64,000 nucleotides of DNA from Candidatus Borkfalkia stercoripullorum (GCA_019119395.1 DWXC01000019.1:1-64000), one strand, 5' to 3'; shown: positions 22,286 to 32,145, numbered from the stretch's first letter. Made by a program: numbers and translations. Notes: generated from the letters alone by a model not told the origin.

Positions 22286-24571
22286 TTACGCAATGCTTCT
22301 GAAATCTTCGTATCTGCTCTGATAGATCGTTACGTTCGCGTCGACGTTGAGCAACTCCATGACCCTGGTGTTGATCTCATCCACATAGTTTGTGGTGACC
22401 TTATCTTTCATTGCTTGATAGAAATAATAGGAGAACGTGCCCTCTTCGTTGCGCTGATCGTAATCAAAGCCTTCAGCGCCGTACACGTTGCCGGCGGGAA
22501 GCGTCATGCTGACGTACATGATGTGCCAGCCGTATTCGGTCGCAACGACGTAAACCGTGCCCGTGCCGTTCGCAACGGCCTGCTGTGCGGCATATTCGAA
22601 CTCTGTGACGTATGAAGTGGAGTACCCTTCCGCCGCGATCGAATAACCGAGGTAAGTGTTGAGGCAACCCGTATCGGTGGAATAAGCGAACATCAGCTCG
22701 TTAAAGACAGAGATCGCGTTGTAAGAATCGCTGCCCTCTTTGAGAAGGTCTGCCGCCGTCGTGTTTTTCAGCCCGTTCTCGACGCCGCCGACCGCGATGC
22801 TCCCTTTGTAGTAGATCATCTTTTCATAATCGTAAGCGAAGCCGTCGGGCGAGGAGGAAGAGATGAAATCACTTGCCGAACGGGTATAGAAATCCGTATC
22901 GTAGCCGTCCGTTCCGAAAGCGCCGTCACCCGCGAGGGTCAGATCGCCGTCGATAAAGTTGAGGTAGTCGTTGAACTCGTCGAGGAGCTGTTCGACGGAA
23001 ACTTTGTTGGGGATAAGCGTGTAAACGCCGTCGCCGTCATCGTCGCTTACAGAACCGTTATAGGGATATTTGCCCGCGTAACGGTCGATGCCGTCATTCT
23101 TCGTGTAGCTGTCCTCGAAGAAGAGATAGGACGAGTTGGTGAAATTGTCCGACTTGAAATAATCGACGCCCGCCGTCCCGGTCTCGCTCGCGTCGTAACT
23201 GTAATCTTCCGAACCGTTGAACCAGGAAGAGCGCTGATCTGTGCCGCGCACGTTTTTAAGCATAGCGTTGCGCGCCGCATAGTAATCGGCACCCGTTCCG
23301 CTGTTCTGTACGGACGTGAGATACGCCGACTGCATCGAACTGAACGGGAGCAGGATATTGTAGACGAAGCCGTAACCGGAAGAAGGCGAGTACAGCACGA
23401 AAGAGGAATCGGACATGCTGTTCATCGTCGTCGTAAAGTCGGACGAAGAGCCGTCTTCGGCAGAGCCGGTCTGCGCCTCCAGCAAGAGGCTGTACTCCTT
23501 GTTCAGGTCGTTCTTCTCGCGCTGATTGGACATGTTCAGCGTAAGCGTATCGGAAAATTTATTGATCATCATCTGCTCGTAGTACGTTTTGAGTTCGAGC
23601 GAATAATAATTGAGCGCGGTGATGTCTGTGGGCGATTCGGATTCGTCTTTGAGGTAATTGCGGATCAGGGAATTGATAAACTGGTTATACGCCTTTTTCC
23701 TCGTGACGGGGGTAGACCCTTCGATCGTTTCGTATTCGCCGAGATCCTGATCGTAATTCGAACCGGTATAAACCTGATAGTCAAGCTCTCCGGTCTCCGT
23801 TTTGGGATAATAATTCTCATCCGTTTCGTTCGCCCCGGTCGGCGTAGCCCTGTCGGAAGAAGAATCGGAAGAAGAATTGCTCTCCGCGTTGATGATCGCC
23901 TCTTCGTTGGAGTCGATCGCATTGTTGATGGAGAGGCGGAGCTGGTATTCCGCGAAATTCTTTTCGTCCTCCGTCAGGAAATAGCCGATCGACGCGATGG
24001 TCTGCGCATAGCCCGAAAGCCCTTCCTGATTTTTCGCTTCGAGATACCCCGAAACGGTCAGGTCTTTCTTGACGCGGATGCCGTCAGTCCCCTCCACGGT
24101 TTCATAACCGTAATCGTCGAGGTTTTCCAGGACGTCGGGGCTCAGGCTGTCGCGGTCAACGACGATCTCGCCTTCGCTCAGATAATAGATCATCGCATAC
24201 TGGACGATGATCTTGTTGCTGACAAGATTGTCCATGAGAGAATCGAACGCTTCGGCATACGTGCTGCCGCCCGAAACCAAAGAGTAACCGTAGTTGATGA
24301 AGTACGCGAACAGGTCTCTTTTATAGATGTTTTCGGTCGTGATGATCTCGGAAAGGGAATCGGTCACGGAAGACGACAGCGTATATTCGCCGAAAATCGT
24401 GTTGAACATGCTTTCGAGCGCGTCCGCATCGCCGCCGATGTTGACCTCGGCAACGACCTGTTCCATGTCCGCCCTGCTGTCGGTCTCGATAAGGTCGCAG
24501 CCGGAAAACATTCCCAGCCCGAACACCGCCGCAAGCAGGCAGCTTATTGTTGTGATCAGTTTTTTCTTCAT
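22286..24571 (-). CDS. Large lipoprotein, probable PrsA/SurA-type foldase
   Basis: A 761-residue secreted lipoprotein. The signal peptide ends in the lipobox FSGC (Cys about 25). Residues 33-135 resemble the SurA/PrsA N-terminal chaperone domain, and near the C-terminus VVATEYGWHIMYVS matches the last strands of a parvulin PPIase domain. Between them is a long acidic, Ser/Asp/Tyr-rich part (about 220-560) with low-complexity DSSSD stretches. Gene order pth-mfd-foldase is common in Clostridia, which supports the call. The PPIase core is not well conserved, so it may be only a chaperone. It is more than twice the usual PrsA length. Confidence 0.65.
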   Translation of the reverse strand: MKKKLITTISCLLAAVFGLGMFSGCDLIETDSRADMEQVVAEVNIGGDADALESMFNTIFGEYTLSSSVTDSLSEIITTENIYKRDLFAYFINYGYSLVSGGSTYAEAFDSLMDNLVSNKIIVQYAMIYYLSEGEIVVDRDSLSPDVLENLDDYGYETVEGTDGIRVKKDLTVSGYLEAKNQEGLSGYAQTIASIGYFLTEDEKNFAEYQLRLSINNAIDSNEEAIINAESNSSSDSSSDRATPTGANETDENYYPKTETGELDYQVYTGSNYDQDLGEYETIEGSTPVTRKKAYNQFINSLIRNYLKDESESPTDITALNYYSLELKTYYEQMMINKFSDTLTLNMSNQREKNDLNKEYSLLLEAQTGSAEDGSSSDFTTTMNSMSDSSFVLYSPSSGYGFVYNILLPFSSMQSAYLTSVQNSGTGADYYAARNAMLKNVRGTDQRSSWFNGSEDYSYDASETGTAGVDYFKSDNFTNSSYLFFEDSYTKNDGIDRYAGKYPYNGSVSDDDGDGVYTLIPNKVSVEQLLDEFNDYLNFIDGDLTLAGDGAFGTDGYDTDFYTRSASDFISSSSPDGFAYDYEKMIYYKGSIAVGGVENGLKNTTAADLLKEGSDSYNAISVFNELMFAYSTDTGCLNTYLGYSIAAEGYSTSYVTEFEYAAQQAVANGTGTVYVVATEYGWHIMYVSMTLPAGNVYGAEGFDYDQRNEEGTFSYYFYQAMKDKVTTNYVDEINTRVMELLNVDANVTIYQSRYEDFRSIA

Positions 24572-24695
24572 TGAAACTACTCCGAATACCGTTTAATCGC
24601 AATATATATAATTATAGCTTATTTTGCGTATAATTGCAATCGCTTTTCATGAAAAACTCGTTAAAATTTTGAGTTTTTGAAAGGCTTTTGCCCGC

Positions 24696-27600
24696 TTAGG
24701 CGCTCTTTCCGCTCTCCGCGAAGCGCAGGAATTTCGTCATGCCCAACATCACGTCGCGCGCGGACCGCGCGGCGGGAAACTCGATCGCGGGCGTCTTTGT
24801 CATATCCAGCCGCACGGAGGAGGCGAATTTATCGAGCGCGGAGGAAAGCCTTTTATCCGCAAGGGAATTCAAAGACGGCAGCTCCAGCCGCCCGCCCTTC
24901 GCGCTCACGGAAATTTTGCGGACGTTGAACTTGGCGGCATACGATTTGAGCACGGCGATGACGAGCAGGTTAAGGACTTCCTGCGGCATTTTGCCGTAAT
25001 TCTCTTCCATGGAAAGGCAAACGCGCTTATAATCGCCGATACTGCGGATCTCGGCGATCTGTTTATAACAGTCCAGACGGGAGGCGCTCGCCTCAATGTA
25101 TTTTTCGGGGATAAACGCGTCCGCGCGGATGTCGAGATCGGCGACCGTCTGCTCTTCGCCCGTAAGTTCCTCTTTGAGCAGTTTTGCGTACAGCTCGTAC
25201 CCGACCTTGTCCATATGTCCGTGCTGTTCCCGTCCGAGAACGCTGCCGGCGCCGCGGATCTCCAAATCGCGCATGGCGATCTTGAACCCCGAGCCGAGTT
25301 CGGTAAATTCCATGATGGCCTGCAACCGCTTGCTCGCCGTTTCCGTCATCACCTTTTCGGGCTTGAACGTAAAGTAGGCGTGCGCGAGCGCGGAGCCGCG
25401 CCCCACCCTGCCGCGAAGCTGATAAAGTTGGGAGATGCCCAGCCTGTCCGCGTCGATGACGATGAGGGTATTCGCGCGGGGAAGATCGATGCCGTTTTCG
25501 ATGATGGTCGTGGAGACGAGAATATCCGTTTCACCGCCGTAAAACTTCATGATCGAATTTTCCAGCACGGCTTTGTCCATTCTTCCGTGCGCGACGGAAA
25601 TTTTGCCCTCGGGAACGATCTCGCCGATCTTGGCGGCAAAGGTAAAGATGCTTTCGACCCTGTTATACAATATAAATACCTGCCCGCCGCGCGAAAGTTC
25701 TCTTATGCACGCGTCGCGGATGAGCGTTTCCGTCTCCTCGACCACGTACGTCTGCACGGGCAGGCGTTCCGCGGGCGGCGTTTCGATGGTGCTGATGTCG
25801 CGTATGCCCGAAAGGGACATATGCAGGGTGCGCGGAATGGGCGTGGCCGTCATCGTGAGACAGTCGATGTCGCTCTTCATGTTTTTGATCTTTTCTTTGT
25901 GCTCGACGCCGAAGCGCTGTTCCTCGTCCAAAACGAGAAGCCCGAGGTCTTTGAACTTCACGTCGCCCGACAACAGCCTGTGCGTACCTATGATAAAGTC
26001 CACTTCCCCCCGCGAAAGGCGGGCGAGCGTCTTGTCCTGCTCGGCGGGGCTTTTGAAGCGGTTCAGAACCTCTATGTTCACCCCGAAATCGGCGAAGCGT
26101 TTGAGCGCCGTTTCATAGTGCTGCTGACAGAGAATGGTGTTCGGGCACATGAGCGCGGCCTGTTTGCCGTTCAGCACGCAAAGGTACGCCGCGCGGAACG
26201 CGACTTCCGTTTTGCCGTAGCCGACGTCTCCGCACAGCAGCCTGTCCATCACCTTTTCCGAACACATGTCCGCCCTGATCTCGGCAAAGGAAGCGAGCTG
26301 GTCGGGCGTCTCCTCATACGGGAATGCGGATTCGAATTCCTGCATAAGTTCGTCGTACGGAGCAAACGCAAAACCCCGTTTTTCCGCGCGCTCGGCGTAC
26401 AGTTTTCTGAGGTCGAACGCCATTTCTTTCAACGAGGCTTTGACCCTCTGTTTGACCTTTTCGAATTCCGCGCCGCCGATCTTGGAGAGCGACGGCGTTT
26501 CCTCGCCCATGTAGCGGGAGAGGATGTCCATCTGCTCGACGGGAACGTACAGCACGTCTCCCCCGCGGTATTCGAGGGCGATGTATTCCTTCGTGCCGTC
26601 CGTCGTTTCGATCTTTTTCGTACCGACGATCTTACCGACGCCGTGCGTTTCGTGTACGGCGAAATCGCCGACCTCGGGAGAGGTGAACATATCGTTCCGC
26701 TTGCGGCGGATACGCTTTTTCGCGGGAGACTTGGTATACATGTCGCCCGTGCCGATGACGGCGAGCTTGCAATCGTGCAGGATCAGCCCGCGGTCAAGCT
26801 CCTCGTCCAGCACGGCGACCCCTTTGAGCATGGTCAGCTCCGCGGGGCATTGCGCGTAAGATATGCCCTCGTCCGAGAGCATCCCGCGCATTTTTTCCGC
26901 GCGGGAAGGGCTGCCGCAGTACAGCATGACGCGGTAACCGTTCGATCGCCAGCTGCGGATATCGTTCGCAAGGTTGAGAAAGCTGTTCAGATACCGCCCC
27001 ACGGGCGTGGAGTGCATGTTGTAAATTTTAAGCGGATCGAAAAAATACGTTTTGGACGCGAAAGACTGGAGCGCCGCGCATTGAAACTTTGCGATCTTTT
27101 CGGAAAACGCCCCGCGGGACAACAGCTGACCTTCGGAAAAGGGAAAAATCTCCCCGCCCTTTACGAGACGGTGAAAGCGCTCGGCATGCTCTTTGCAGAG
27201 CGCGTCGAGCCTGTCGGAAATGAGTTTTGTCTCGTCGAAAACATACACCGCGCCGCCGATGAATTCGTCGAAGGCCGCCGCGTTTTCCAGCACGGGCAGC
27301 AGGAAAGAAGCCCCGCCGAAAGGCGCGCCCCCTTCGAGCTTTGCGGAGATCTCCCCCGCGACCGCCGAGGCACGGTTGTACGCGGCGGCGTCCTTGAAGT
27401 CGGAAAGTTCGCCGAAGAGGATCTCCTTGACCCGCCTTTGCTCTCCCTCTTCGAAAAAAACGTCCGTGGCGGCACAGACGGAAAGTTCCTTCACGAGAGG
27501 CAGCCGCTCTCCCGTGATAAAATTATAAGGTTTGATCTTTTCCGCCGTGTCGCCGAAAAAGTCGACTCGGGCGGGATTTTCCGCATTCACGGGAAAAATA

Positions 27601-28118
27601 TCGAGGATGTCTCCGCGCAGGGCGAACGCGCCCTTGCTTTCCACCGCGGCCGAACGGACATACCCCATCGCCGTCAAGCGGGACGCAAGCGAAGAAAAAT
27701 CGACGTCCTCGCCCTCTTTCAGTTCAAGAACGGGCAGTTTTTTCGGGAAAATCTGCATGAGCGCTTCAACGTCCGCAACGATGCACTTTGCCCCGCGGGA
27801 AATTTCGTACAGGGCGTTCAGGCGGCGGAACAGCGCGTCTTTGGAAACGGCGTCTTTATACAGCAGCACCTCGTCTTTGGCTGTGAGAAGCGCAGGCTGT
27901 TCGCCCGAAAACCCCGCGATCTCTTCCGCCGTGCGGGCGGCGGTCTGGGCGTTGTCGCACACGTAGACGAGCCGTTTTTCGAAGCATGTCGCCGCGATGA
28001 GGGCGCGGTGCGGCGCGGACACGCCGAAAACCGCCGTCGGCGTGCCGAGGCGGATATCGTTTGCAAGATCGAGCCAGTCGGCCCCCATGTTGTGCGGTGA
28101 AAAGAAATTTTTCGGCAT
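24696..28118 (-). CDS. mfd: Transcription-repair coupling factor
   Basis: A 1140-residue DNA translocase that removes stalled RNA polymerase and recruits UvrA. It contains a UvrB-like N-terminal region, the RNA-polymerase-interacting domain (VGDFAVHETHGVGKIVG, about 475-491), Walker A in GDVGYGKTEVAFRAA, the DEEQ box LLVLDEEQRFGV, helicase motif VI RGRVGRG and a C-terminal TRCF domain. Length is standard. The ribosome site at ATG 28118 is weak; translation may be coupled to pth, whose stop is 16 bases upstream. An alternative ATG ten codons in is no better. Confidence 0.97.
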   Translation of the reverse strand: MPKNFFSPHNMGADWLDLANDIRLGTPTAVFGVSAPHRALIAATCFEKRLVYVCDNAQTAARTAEEIAGFSGEQPALLTAKDEVLLYKDAVSKDALFRRLNALYEISRGAKCIVADVEALMQIFPKKLPVLELKEGEDVDFSSLASRLTAMGYVRSAAVESKGAFALRGDILDIFPVNAENPARVDFFGDTAEKIKPYNFITGERLPLVKELSVCAATDVFFEEGEQRRVKEILFGELSDFKDAAAYNRASAVAGEISAKLEGGAPFGGASFLLPVLENAAAFDEFIGGAVYVFDETKLISDRLDALCKEHAERFHRLVKGGEIFPFSEGQLLSRGAFSEKIAKFQCAALQSFASKTYFFDPLKIYNMHSTPVGRYLNSFLNLANDIRSWRSNGYRVMLYCGSPSRAEKMRGMLSDEGISYAQCPAELTMLKGVAVLDEELDRGLILHDCKLAVIGTGDMYTKSPAKKRIRRKRNDMFTSPEVGDFAVHETHGVGKIVGTKKIETTDGTKEYIALEYRGGDVLYVPVEQMDILSRYMGEETPSLSKIGGAEFEKVKQRVKASLKEMAFDLRKLYAERAEKRGFAFAPYDELMQEFESAFPYEETPDQLASFAEIRADMCSEKVMDRLLCGDVGYGKTEVAFRAAYLCVLNGKQAALMCPNTILCQQHYETALKRFADFGVNIEVLNRFKSPAEQDKTLARLSRGEVDFIIGTHRLLSGDVKFKDLGLLVLDEEQRFGVEHKEKIKNMKSDIDCLTMTATPIPRTLHMSLSGIRDISTIETPPAERLPVQTYVVEETETLIRDACIRELSRGGQVFILYNRVESIFTFAAKIGEIVPEGKISVAHGRMDKAVLENSIMKFYGGETDILVSTTIIENGIDLPRANTLIVIDADRLGISQLYQLRGRVGRGSALAHAYFTFKPEKVMTETASKRLQAIMEFTELGSGFKIAMRDLEIRGAGSVLGREQHGHMDKVGYELYAKLLKEELTGEEQTVADLDIRADAFIPEKYIEASASRLDCYKQIAEIRSIGDYKRVCLSMEENYGKMPQEVLNLLVIAVLKSYAAKFNVRKISVSAKGGRLELPSLNSLADKRLSSALDKFASSVRLDMTKTPAIEFPAARSARDVMLGMTKFLRFAESGKSA

Positions 28119-28134
28119 GGTCTTAACGCTGCGT

Positions 28135-28701
28135 TCAGTTTTTGTTGAACGCGCTCATGACGTGTTCGATGCCCTCTCCCCGCGCAAAGGCGATCGCCGC
28201 GTCCGCCGCGGCGGAACAGGCGTCGGCAAAGAGCGGGTAATCCTCCTTGCGGATATTGGCGAGGACATAATTGACGATGGGAATATTGACGTCGGGGTCT
28301 TTGATGCCGATGCGGATGCGCGGGAAATCCTGCGAGCCGATCTCGCCGATGATGCTGCGCATGCCGTTGTGCGTGCCCGCGCTGCCCGACGCACGAATGC
28401 GCAGTTTTCCCTTGGGAAGGTCGAAATCGTCATAAATGACGATCATATTCTCGGGCGGAAGTTTATACTTCGCGAGAAGTTGTTTGACCGCCCTGCCGCT
28501 CGCGTTCATATACGTGACGGGGCGCGCGAGAATGATCTTTTCTCCCCCGACGTGCGCTTCGGCAACGGAGGCTTCGCATTCCTTTTTTTTAAATTTTACG
28601 CCGAGTTTGTCGGCGGCTTCCCCTACGGCGAGAAAACCCATGTTGTGAAAGGTCGTCTCGTACTGTTTTTCGGGGTTGCCGAGACCTACGATGAGATACA
28701 T
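28135..28701 (-). CDS. pth: Peptidyl-tRNA hydrolase
   Basis: A 188-residue enzyme that recycles peptidyl-tRNA. GLGNPEKQYETTFHNMGF at the N-terminus holds the catalytic His; PVTYMNASG and YDDFDLPKG are the other family motifs, with GSAGTHNGMRSI next. Its start is followed directly by the family pattern MYLIVGLGNP. It is first in the pth-mfd unit, with a long non-coding region upstream. Confidence 0.97.
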   Translation of the reverse strand: MYLIVGLGNPEKQYETTFHNMGFLAVGEAADKLGVKFKKKECEASVAEAHVGGEKIILARPVTYMNASGRAVKQLLAKYKLPPENMIVIYDDFDLPKGKLRIRASGSAGTHNGMRSIIGEIGSQDFPRIRIGIKDPDVNIPIVNYVLANIRKEDYPLFADACSAAADAAIAFARGEGIEHVMSAFNKN

Positions 28702-29062
28702 AAAATTTCCTTTGCGCGGCTTTCAAATCCATTGTACGCGCGAACGCCGCGTTTTTTGCAAAACGCGGCACAAAAAGGTCTCACGCGTTTCTCGTGCAAA
28801 GGCACTGCGAAACGCCGTGATTTGAGAGACAACCGCCGTTCGCCGACGCGCGGGTCGGCTCTGCGGCGTTTTTCTCTCTGCGGCGTCGCGGCAAAATATT
28901 TTACGCAAGCATTTACAATGTTTGCAAATGCTTTGCTCTTATATATTTGCCGCTCCTTATTTCCAAAAATCTCACACCGCTGCGCGCGTTGCGATTTTTG
29001 GAAGCCTTAATTTAAGGACTTTCCTATTATAGCAATTTTCGCATTCACTCTTTTTCGGCAAG

Positions 29063-29131
29063 CCGCAAGTATGCGGCAAATTGTGTGCGCTTTTTGAAAA
29101 GCGTGGTTTTCAAACGCGCCTTAAATTGTTT
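29063..29131. repeat. 69-base direct repeat, copy 1
   Basis: It matches copy 2 at 29253-29321 except for two bases. The unit contains an internal inverted repeat (TTTGAAAA with TTTTCAAA, flanked by GCG-rich sequence) and can fold into a hairpin. Confidence 0.85.
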
Positions 29132-29136
29132 GGGTT

Positions 29137-29175
29137 CACGAAAAATGATTTGAGCAGACAAATCATTTTTCCGTG
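29137..29175. repeat. Hairpin between the two direct repeats
   Basis: CACG-AAAAATGATTTG and CAAATCATTTTT-CGTG pair across 16-17 bases with a six-base loop. Confidence 0.75.
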
Positions 29176-29252
29176 ATTTTTAGGGCTCTGCCCTCTGCGG
29201 CGCGCTTTTTGAGGGCACGCCATAACATGCGCGCCGCATTCACCCGTTGAGA

Positions 29253-29321
29253 CCGCAGGTATGCGGCAAATTGTGTGCGCTTTTTGAAAAGCGTGGTTTT
29301 CAAACGCGCCTTAAATTATTT
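29253..29321. repeat. 69-base direct repeat, copy 2
   Basis: Second copy of the element at 29063; mismatches are at 29258 and 29318. Confidence 0.85.
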
Positions 29322-29556
29322 AATACTAATTCGCGCAAGGGAAATCGCAATTTTCCGCAGCGCACCCCTATTTAGCAACGCTTTGCTTTACGGGAAGAGG
29401 GTGAATTTGCGCCCTTGCATATTATGTGTGCCCCTGAAAAGGGCGCAAAGAGCGGAGAAACCGTTGCCGAGCCGACCATTGGCGGCGAACAACGGTGTCG
29501 CCCTAAAACTCACGGAAAACCGCAGGCGTCAGCTCGCCGAGGTTTTCGTGAATGAT

Positions 29557-30510
29557 TTAGTCGTAAATCTTCGACATCGGTTTGTCGAGATAGACGTTTT
29601 CGATCGCCGCGGCAAAAATGTCTGCAACGGAGATGACCGTGATCTTGTCCAGCCTTTTTTCGGGGGGAAGGTCGATCGTGTTGAGTACGACGAGTTCTTT
29701 GATCGGCGCTTTTTCCAGCCGCTCCATGGCGGGGCCGCTGAATACGGCGTGCGTGCATCCCGCATACACTTCCTTCGCGCCGTGATCCATGAGCGCCTGC
29801 GCGCCCTGGCAGATCGTGCCGGCAGTATCGATCATGTCGTCGATCATCAGGCATTTTTTGCCCTCGATGTCGCCGATGATGTTCATGACTTCCATCACGT
29901 TCGCTTTGGGGCGGCGCTTGTCGATGATCGCCATCTGGCAGTTGAGCTTCATGGCGACGTTGCGCGCGCGGGTGACCGAACCGATGTCGGGCGATACGAC
30001 GACGAAGTTTTCGTCCACGATCTTCTTGGATTTGAAATAATTATATAAGGTAGGCCCGCCGAGCAGGTGATCGAGCGGGATATTGAAAAATCCCTGTATC
30101 TGGGCGGCGTGCAGATCCATGGTAAGCACCCTGTCCGCCCCTGCCGCGGTGATAAGGTCGGCAACGAGCTTTGCCGTGATGGGATCGCGCGAACGCGCTT
30201 TCCTGTCCTGACGGGCATAGCCGAAGTAAGGCATGACCGCCGTGATGCGCCCCGCACTCGCGCGGCGCGCCGCATCGATGAGGATGAGCAGTTCCATCAG
30301 ATTGTCGTTGACGGGCGCGGACGTGGACTGAATAATAAACAGATCCCTGCCGCGGACGGTCTCGTCGATGTGCACAGCCGTTTCCCCGTCGGAAAACCTG
30401 CCGACTTCCGCCCCGCCGAGCTCGGTGTTGAGCTTCTTTGCGATCGCTTCCGCCAAAGGGCGGTTGGAATTGCCCGCAAAAATTTTGATCTCGTTGCCGT
30501 GTGTTATCAT
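29557..30510 (-). CDS. prs: Ribose-phosphate pyrophosphokinase
   Basis: A 317-residue enzyme making PRPP from ribose-5-phosphate and ATP for nucleotide, histidine and NAD synthesis. It shows the RYARQDRK-type flexible loop as [19 protein letters not shown] (about 98-116), the PRPP-binding loop [18 protein letters not shown] (about 219-236) and [11 protein letters not shown]. Length is typical of class I enzymes. GGAGG precedes the ATG. It is a single-gene unit with its own promoter and a leader of about 200 bases. Confidence 0.98.
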   Translation of the reverse strand: MITHGNEIKIFAGNSNRPLAEAIAKKLNTELGGAEVGRFSDGETAVHIDETVRGRDLFIIQSTSAPVNDNLMELLILIDAARRASAGRITAVMPYFGYARQDRKARSRDPITAKLVADLITAAGADRVLTMDLHAAQIQGFFNIPLDHLLGGPTLYNYFKSKKIVDENFVVVSPDIGSVTRARNVAMKLNCQMAIIDKRRPKANVMEVMNIIGDIEGKKCLMIDDMIDTAGTICQGAQALMDHGAKEVYAGCTHAVFSGPAMERLEKAPIKELVVLNTIDLPPEKRLDKITVISVADIFAAAIENVYLDKPMSKIYD

Positions 30511-30813
30511 GTGTACCTCCGAAAAACGCTATACATACGGCGCGCCCCGCCGAACGCGTGCGCACCTTTTTTGACAGATACCGATAACGGCTTTTTGTTG
30601 TAAAAGCCGCGCAAAACTTTTTCGCTTTGCCGCTCCCCCCGGCCGCGCCCCGAAACGTTCACCTTTCCGAACGCGACGAAACCCCGCGATTTGCCTCGAC
30701 GGGAGTTTACCACTCTATTTTACGGAATTTGCGCCGAATAGTCAAACAAAATATGACCCGCCCGGCAAATTTCCGCACGATAATTTTTCCGGCGGGTCTC
30801 CCCGTCCCGGAAG
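30511..30813. other. Gap between tadA and prs
   Basis: About 300 bases hold the prs promoter and its long leader. No gene and no clear riboswitch were seen. A GC-rich hairpin near 30793-30815 (CCGGCGGG...CCCGTCCCGG) follows tadA but lacks a T-run. Confidence 0.5.
30717..30745 (-). promoter_or_regulatory. Promoter of prs
   Basis: TTGACT (30745-30740) and TAAAAT (30722-30717) are separated by 17 bases. Confidence 0.7.
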
Positions 30814-31281
30814 CTATTCTTTATCGGCCTTCGCGCGCCCCCGCATTTCGCGGAAGAAACCGCTCAAAAGCGCGGAACATTCCTCTTCGAGCACGCCCCC
30901 TTCCACCTCGACCGTGTGGTTGAGCAGGTTGCTCCCCGCAAGCTCTTCCGTCATGGAACGGCCCTTCTGTTCATACGCGCCGAAATAAATTTTGCGGATG
31001 CGGGCGTTGAGCGCCGCGCCCATGCACATCGGGCAGGGCTCGAGGGTGACGTACAGGTCGCATTCGGGAATGCGCCAACTGCCCAGTTTTTTGCAGGCGC
31101 GGTCTATCGCGTAAATTTCCGCATGGGAGATCGCCGTCTGCGTCTTTGTCCTGCGGTTATAGCCCGAAGCGATGACTTTGCCGTCCGAAACGACCACCGC
31201 GCCGACGGGCACTTCGCCCTGTTTTTGCCCCTTTTTCGCCCGCGCGATCGCCGCGCGCATGAATTTTATTTTGTCTTCCAT
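30814..31281 (-). CDS. tadA: tRNA-specific adenosine deaminase
   Basis: A 155-residue zinc enzyme converting A34 to inosine in tRNA-Arg(ACG). The catalytic HAE lies at about 57-59 in SHAEIYAID, and the zinc motif PCPMCMGA at about 87-94. It also has the family C-terminal GFFREMR. The start is ATG 31281 with GAGGAG; it overlaps the end of the M14 peptidase gene by 16 bases, so the two are coupled. Confidence 0.95.
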   Translation of the reverse strand: MEDKIKFMRAAIARAKKGQKQGEVPVGAVVVSDGKVIASGYNRRTKTQTAISHAEIYAIDRACKKLGSWRIPECDLYVTLEPCPMCMGAALNARIRKIYFGAYEQKGRSMTEELAGSNLLNHTVEVEGGVLEEECSALLSGFFREMRGRAKADKE

Positions 31282-32042
31282 TTTAAAAGCTCCTCGGCGA
31301 GCCGTTCCGGCACGCCGATATTTTCCCGTACGATATCGGGAAGGCACGCCTCCCCCAGCGGGTGCGAAAGCGCGTCGCTCCCCGCCTCTATCGTAAAAGA
31401 GGGAATACGCAGCGCCCGTATGCACCAATCTTTATAGCCGCCCGCGCTGCCCGAAATCATTTTTGCCGCATACCCCGTTTCTTCCGCGAGCGCCGCGGCG
31501 ATCTTGCCGTCGCGCAAAAGCGCTTCGCCCCTCTGCCCGAACTCCCAGTAAATTTCGCCGCCCTTCGTATGATAACTTACCGCGGCGTCCGGCGTAACCG
31601 CGCGGGTAAAGCGGGCGAGCGCGCGCGATTCGGGTGCGCAGAGCGGAAACGCTCCCGCATAATTTTCGGGCGCGGGCAAAAAGACGTTCGCCCTGCCCGT
31701 TCCCCAGAGCGCGGGGAAATTGACGTTCAGATCCACCCCTTCCGCATTCGCCTTCCAAAGGGAAAAACCCTCTTCGCGCAGAGAAAGCGCCGCGCCGTCG
31801 GGATTGGCAAGGGGCAGGATATACGCGCCACCGCGGGAAAGCCCCCGCTTTACGTGTTCGAGCGCGAGGAGGGCCGTGACCCACTCCCGCGCGTGTATGG
31901 CGTATTGAAAGAGCGTGACGGGGTATTCTCTTCTGCCGATAAAAAAGCCGACGAGCGGCAGCCCCCGCGCGCTTTTGCCGTACACGAATTTTTCGTGGCG
32001 GCAGCTTTCGTAAAAGCGATATACCTTTTCGACCGCATCCAT
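31266..32042 (-). CDS. M14-family zinc carboxypeptidase, probable peptidoglycan-peptide hydrolase
   Basis: A 258-residue protein. The zinc ligands fit HAREW (about 50-54, HxxE) and the His of AVSYHTKGGEIYWEF; DLNVNFP holds the substrate-binding region (usually DLNRNFP) and TIEAG the catalytic Glu. There is no signal peptide, so it probably trims imported or recycled cell-wall peptides in the cytoplasm, like gamma-D-glutamyl-DAP peptidase I. The Arg-to-Val change in DLNRNF is unusual and may alter specificity. There is no ribosome site; a TATAAT box ends five bases before the ATG. Confidence 0.8.
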   Translation of the reverse strand: MDAVEKVYRFYESCRHEKFVYGKSARGLPLVGFFIGRREYPVTLFQYAIHAREWVTALLALEHVKRGLSRGGAYILPLANPDGAALSLREEGFSLWKANAEGVDLNVNFPALWGTGRANVFLPAPENYAGAFPLCAPESRALARFTRAVTPDAAVSYHTKGGEIYWEFGQRGEALLRDGKIAAALAEETGYAAKMISGSAGGYKDWCIRALRIPSFTIEAGSDALSHPLGEACLPDIVRENIGVPERLAEELLKWKTK

Positions 32043-32047
32043 ATTGT

Positions 32048-32053
32048 ATTATA
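32048..32053 (-). promoter_or_regulatory. TATAAT box abutting the M14 peptidase start codon
   Basis: TATAAT is followed by ACAAT and then the ATG. No convincing -35 box is present. If used, the transcript would be leaderless or start inside the gene. Confidence 0.4.
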
Positions 32054-32145
32054 CGGCGAAAACAAGGCGTTTGCCCCTTGTACCGCGAGGCGGAAAGCCC
32101 GCGCGGACATAGGTCTCCCGCAACGCCCGCACGGAAAACCCGCTT

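Larger units (their letters stand above)
28702..29556. other. 855-base non-coding region with duplicated element and hairpins
   Basis: No credible gene was found on either strand. The region alternates GC-rich and AT-rich stretches and holds a 69-base sequence twice, 190 bases apart, plus several strong inverted repeats. A TATAAT box on the leftward strand near 29030 lacks a good -35. It could be a decayed mobile element or gene, or encode a structured RNA. Confidence 0.6.

Noticed and set aside
25215..28100. Very long rightward open frame (about 960 codons) opposite mfd
   Set aside because: It is the complement of a clear mfd gene in GC-rich DNA; the translation is Arg/Val/His-rich with no family motif and no ribosome site.
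29063..29321. CRISPR-like repeats
   Set aside because: Only two repeat copies with a 121-base interval and no cas genes; repeat length and spacing do not fit a CRISPR array.
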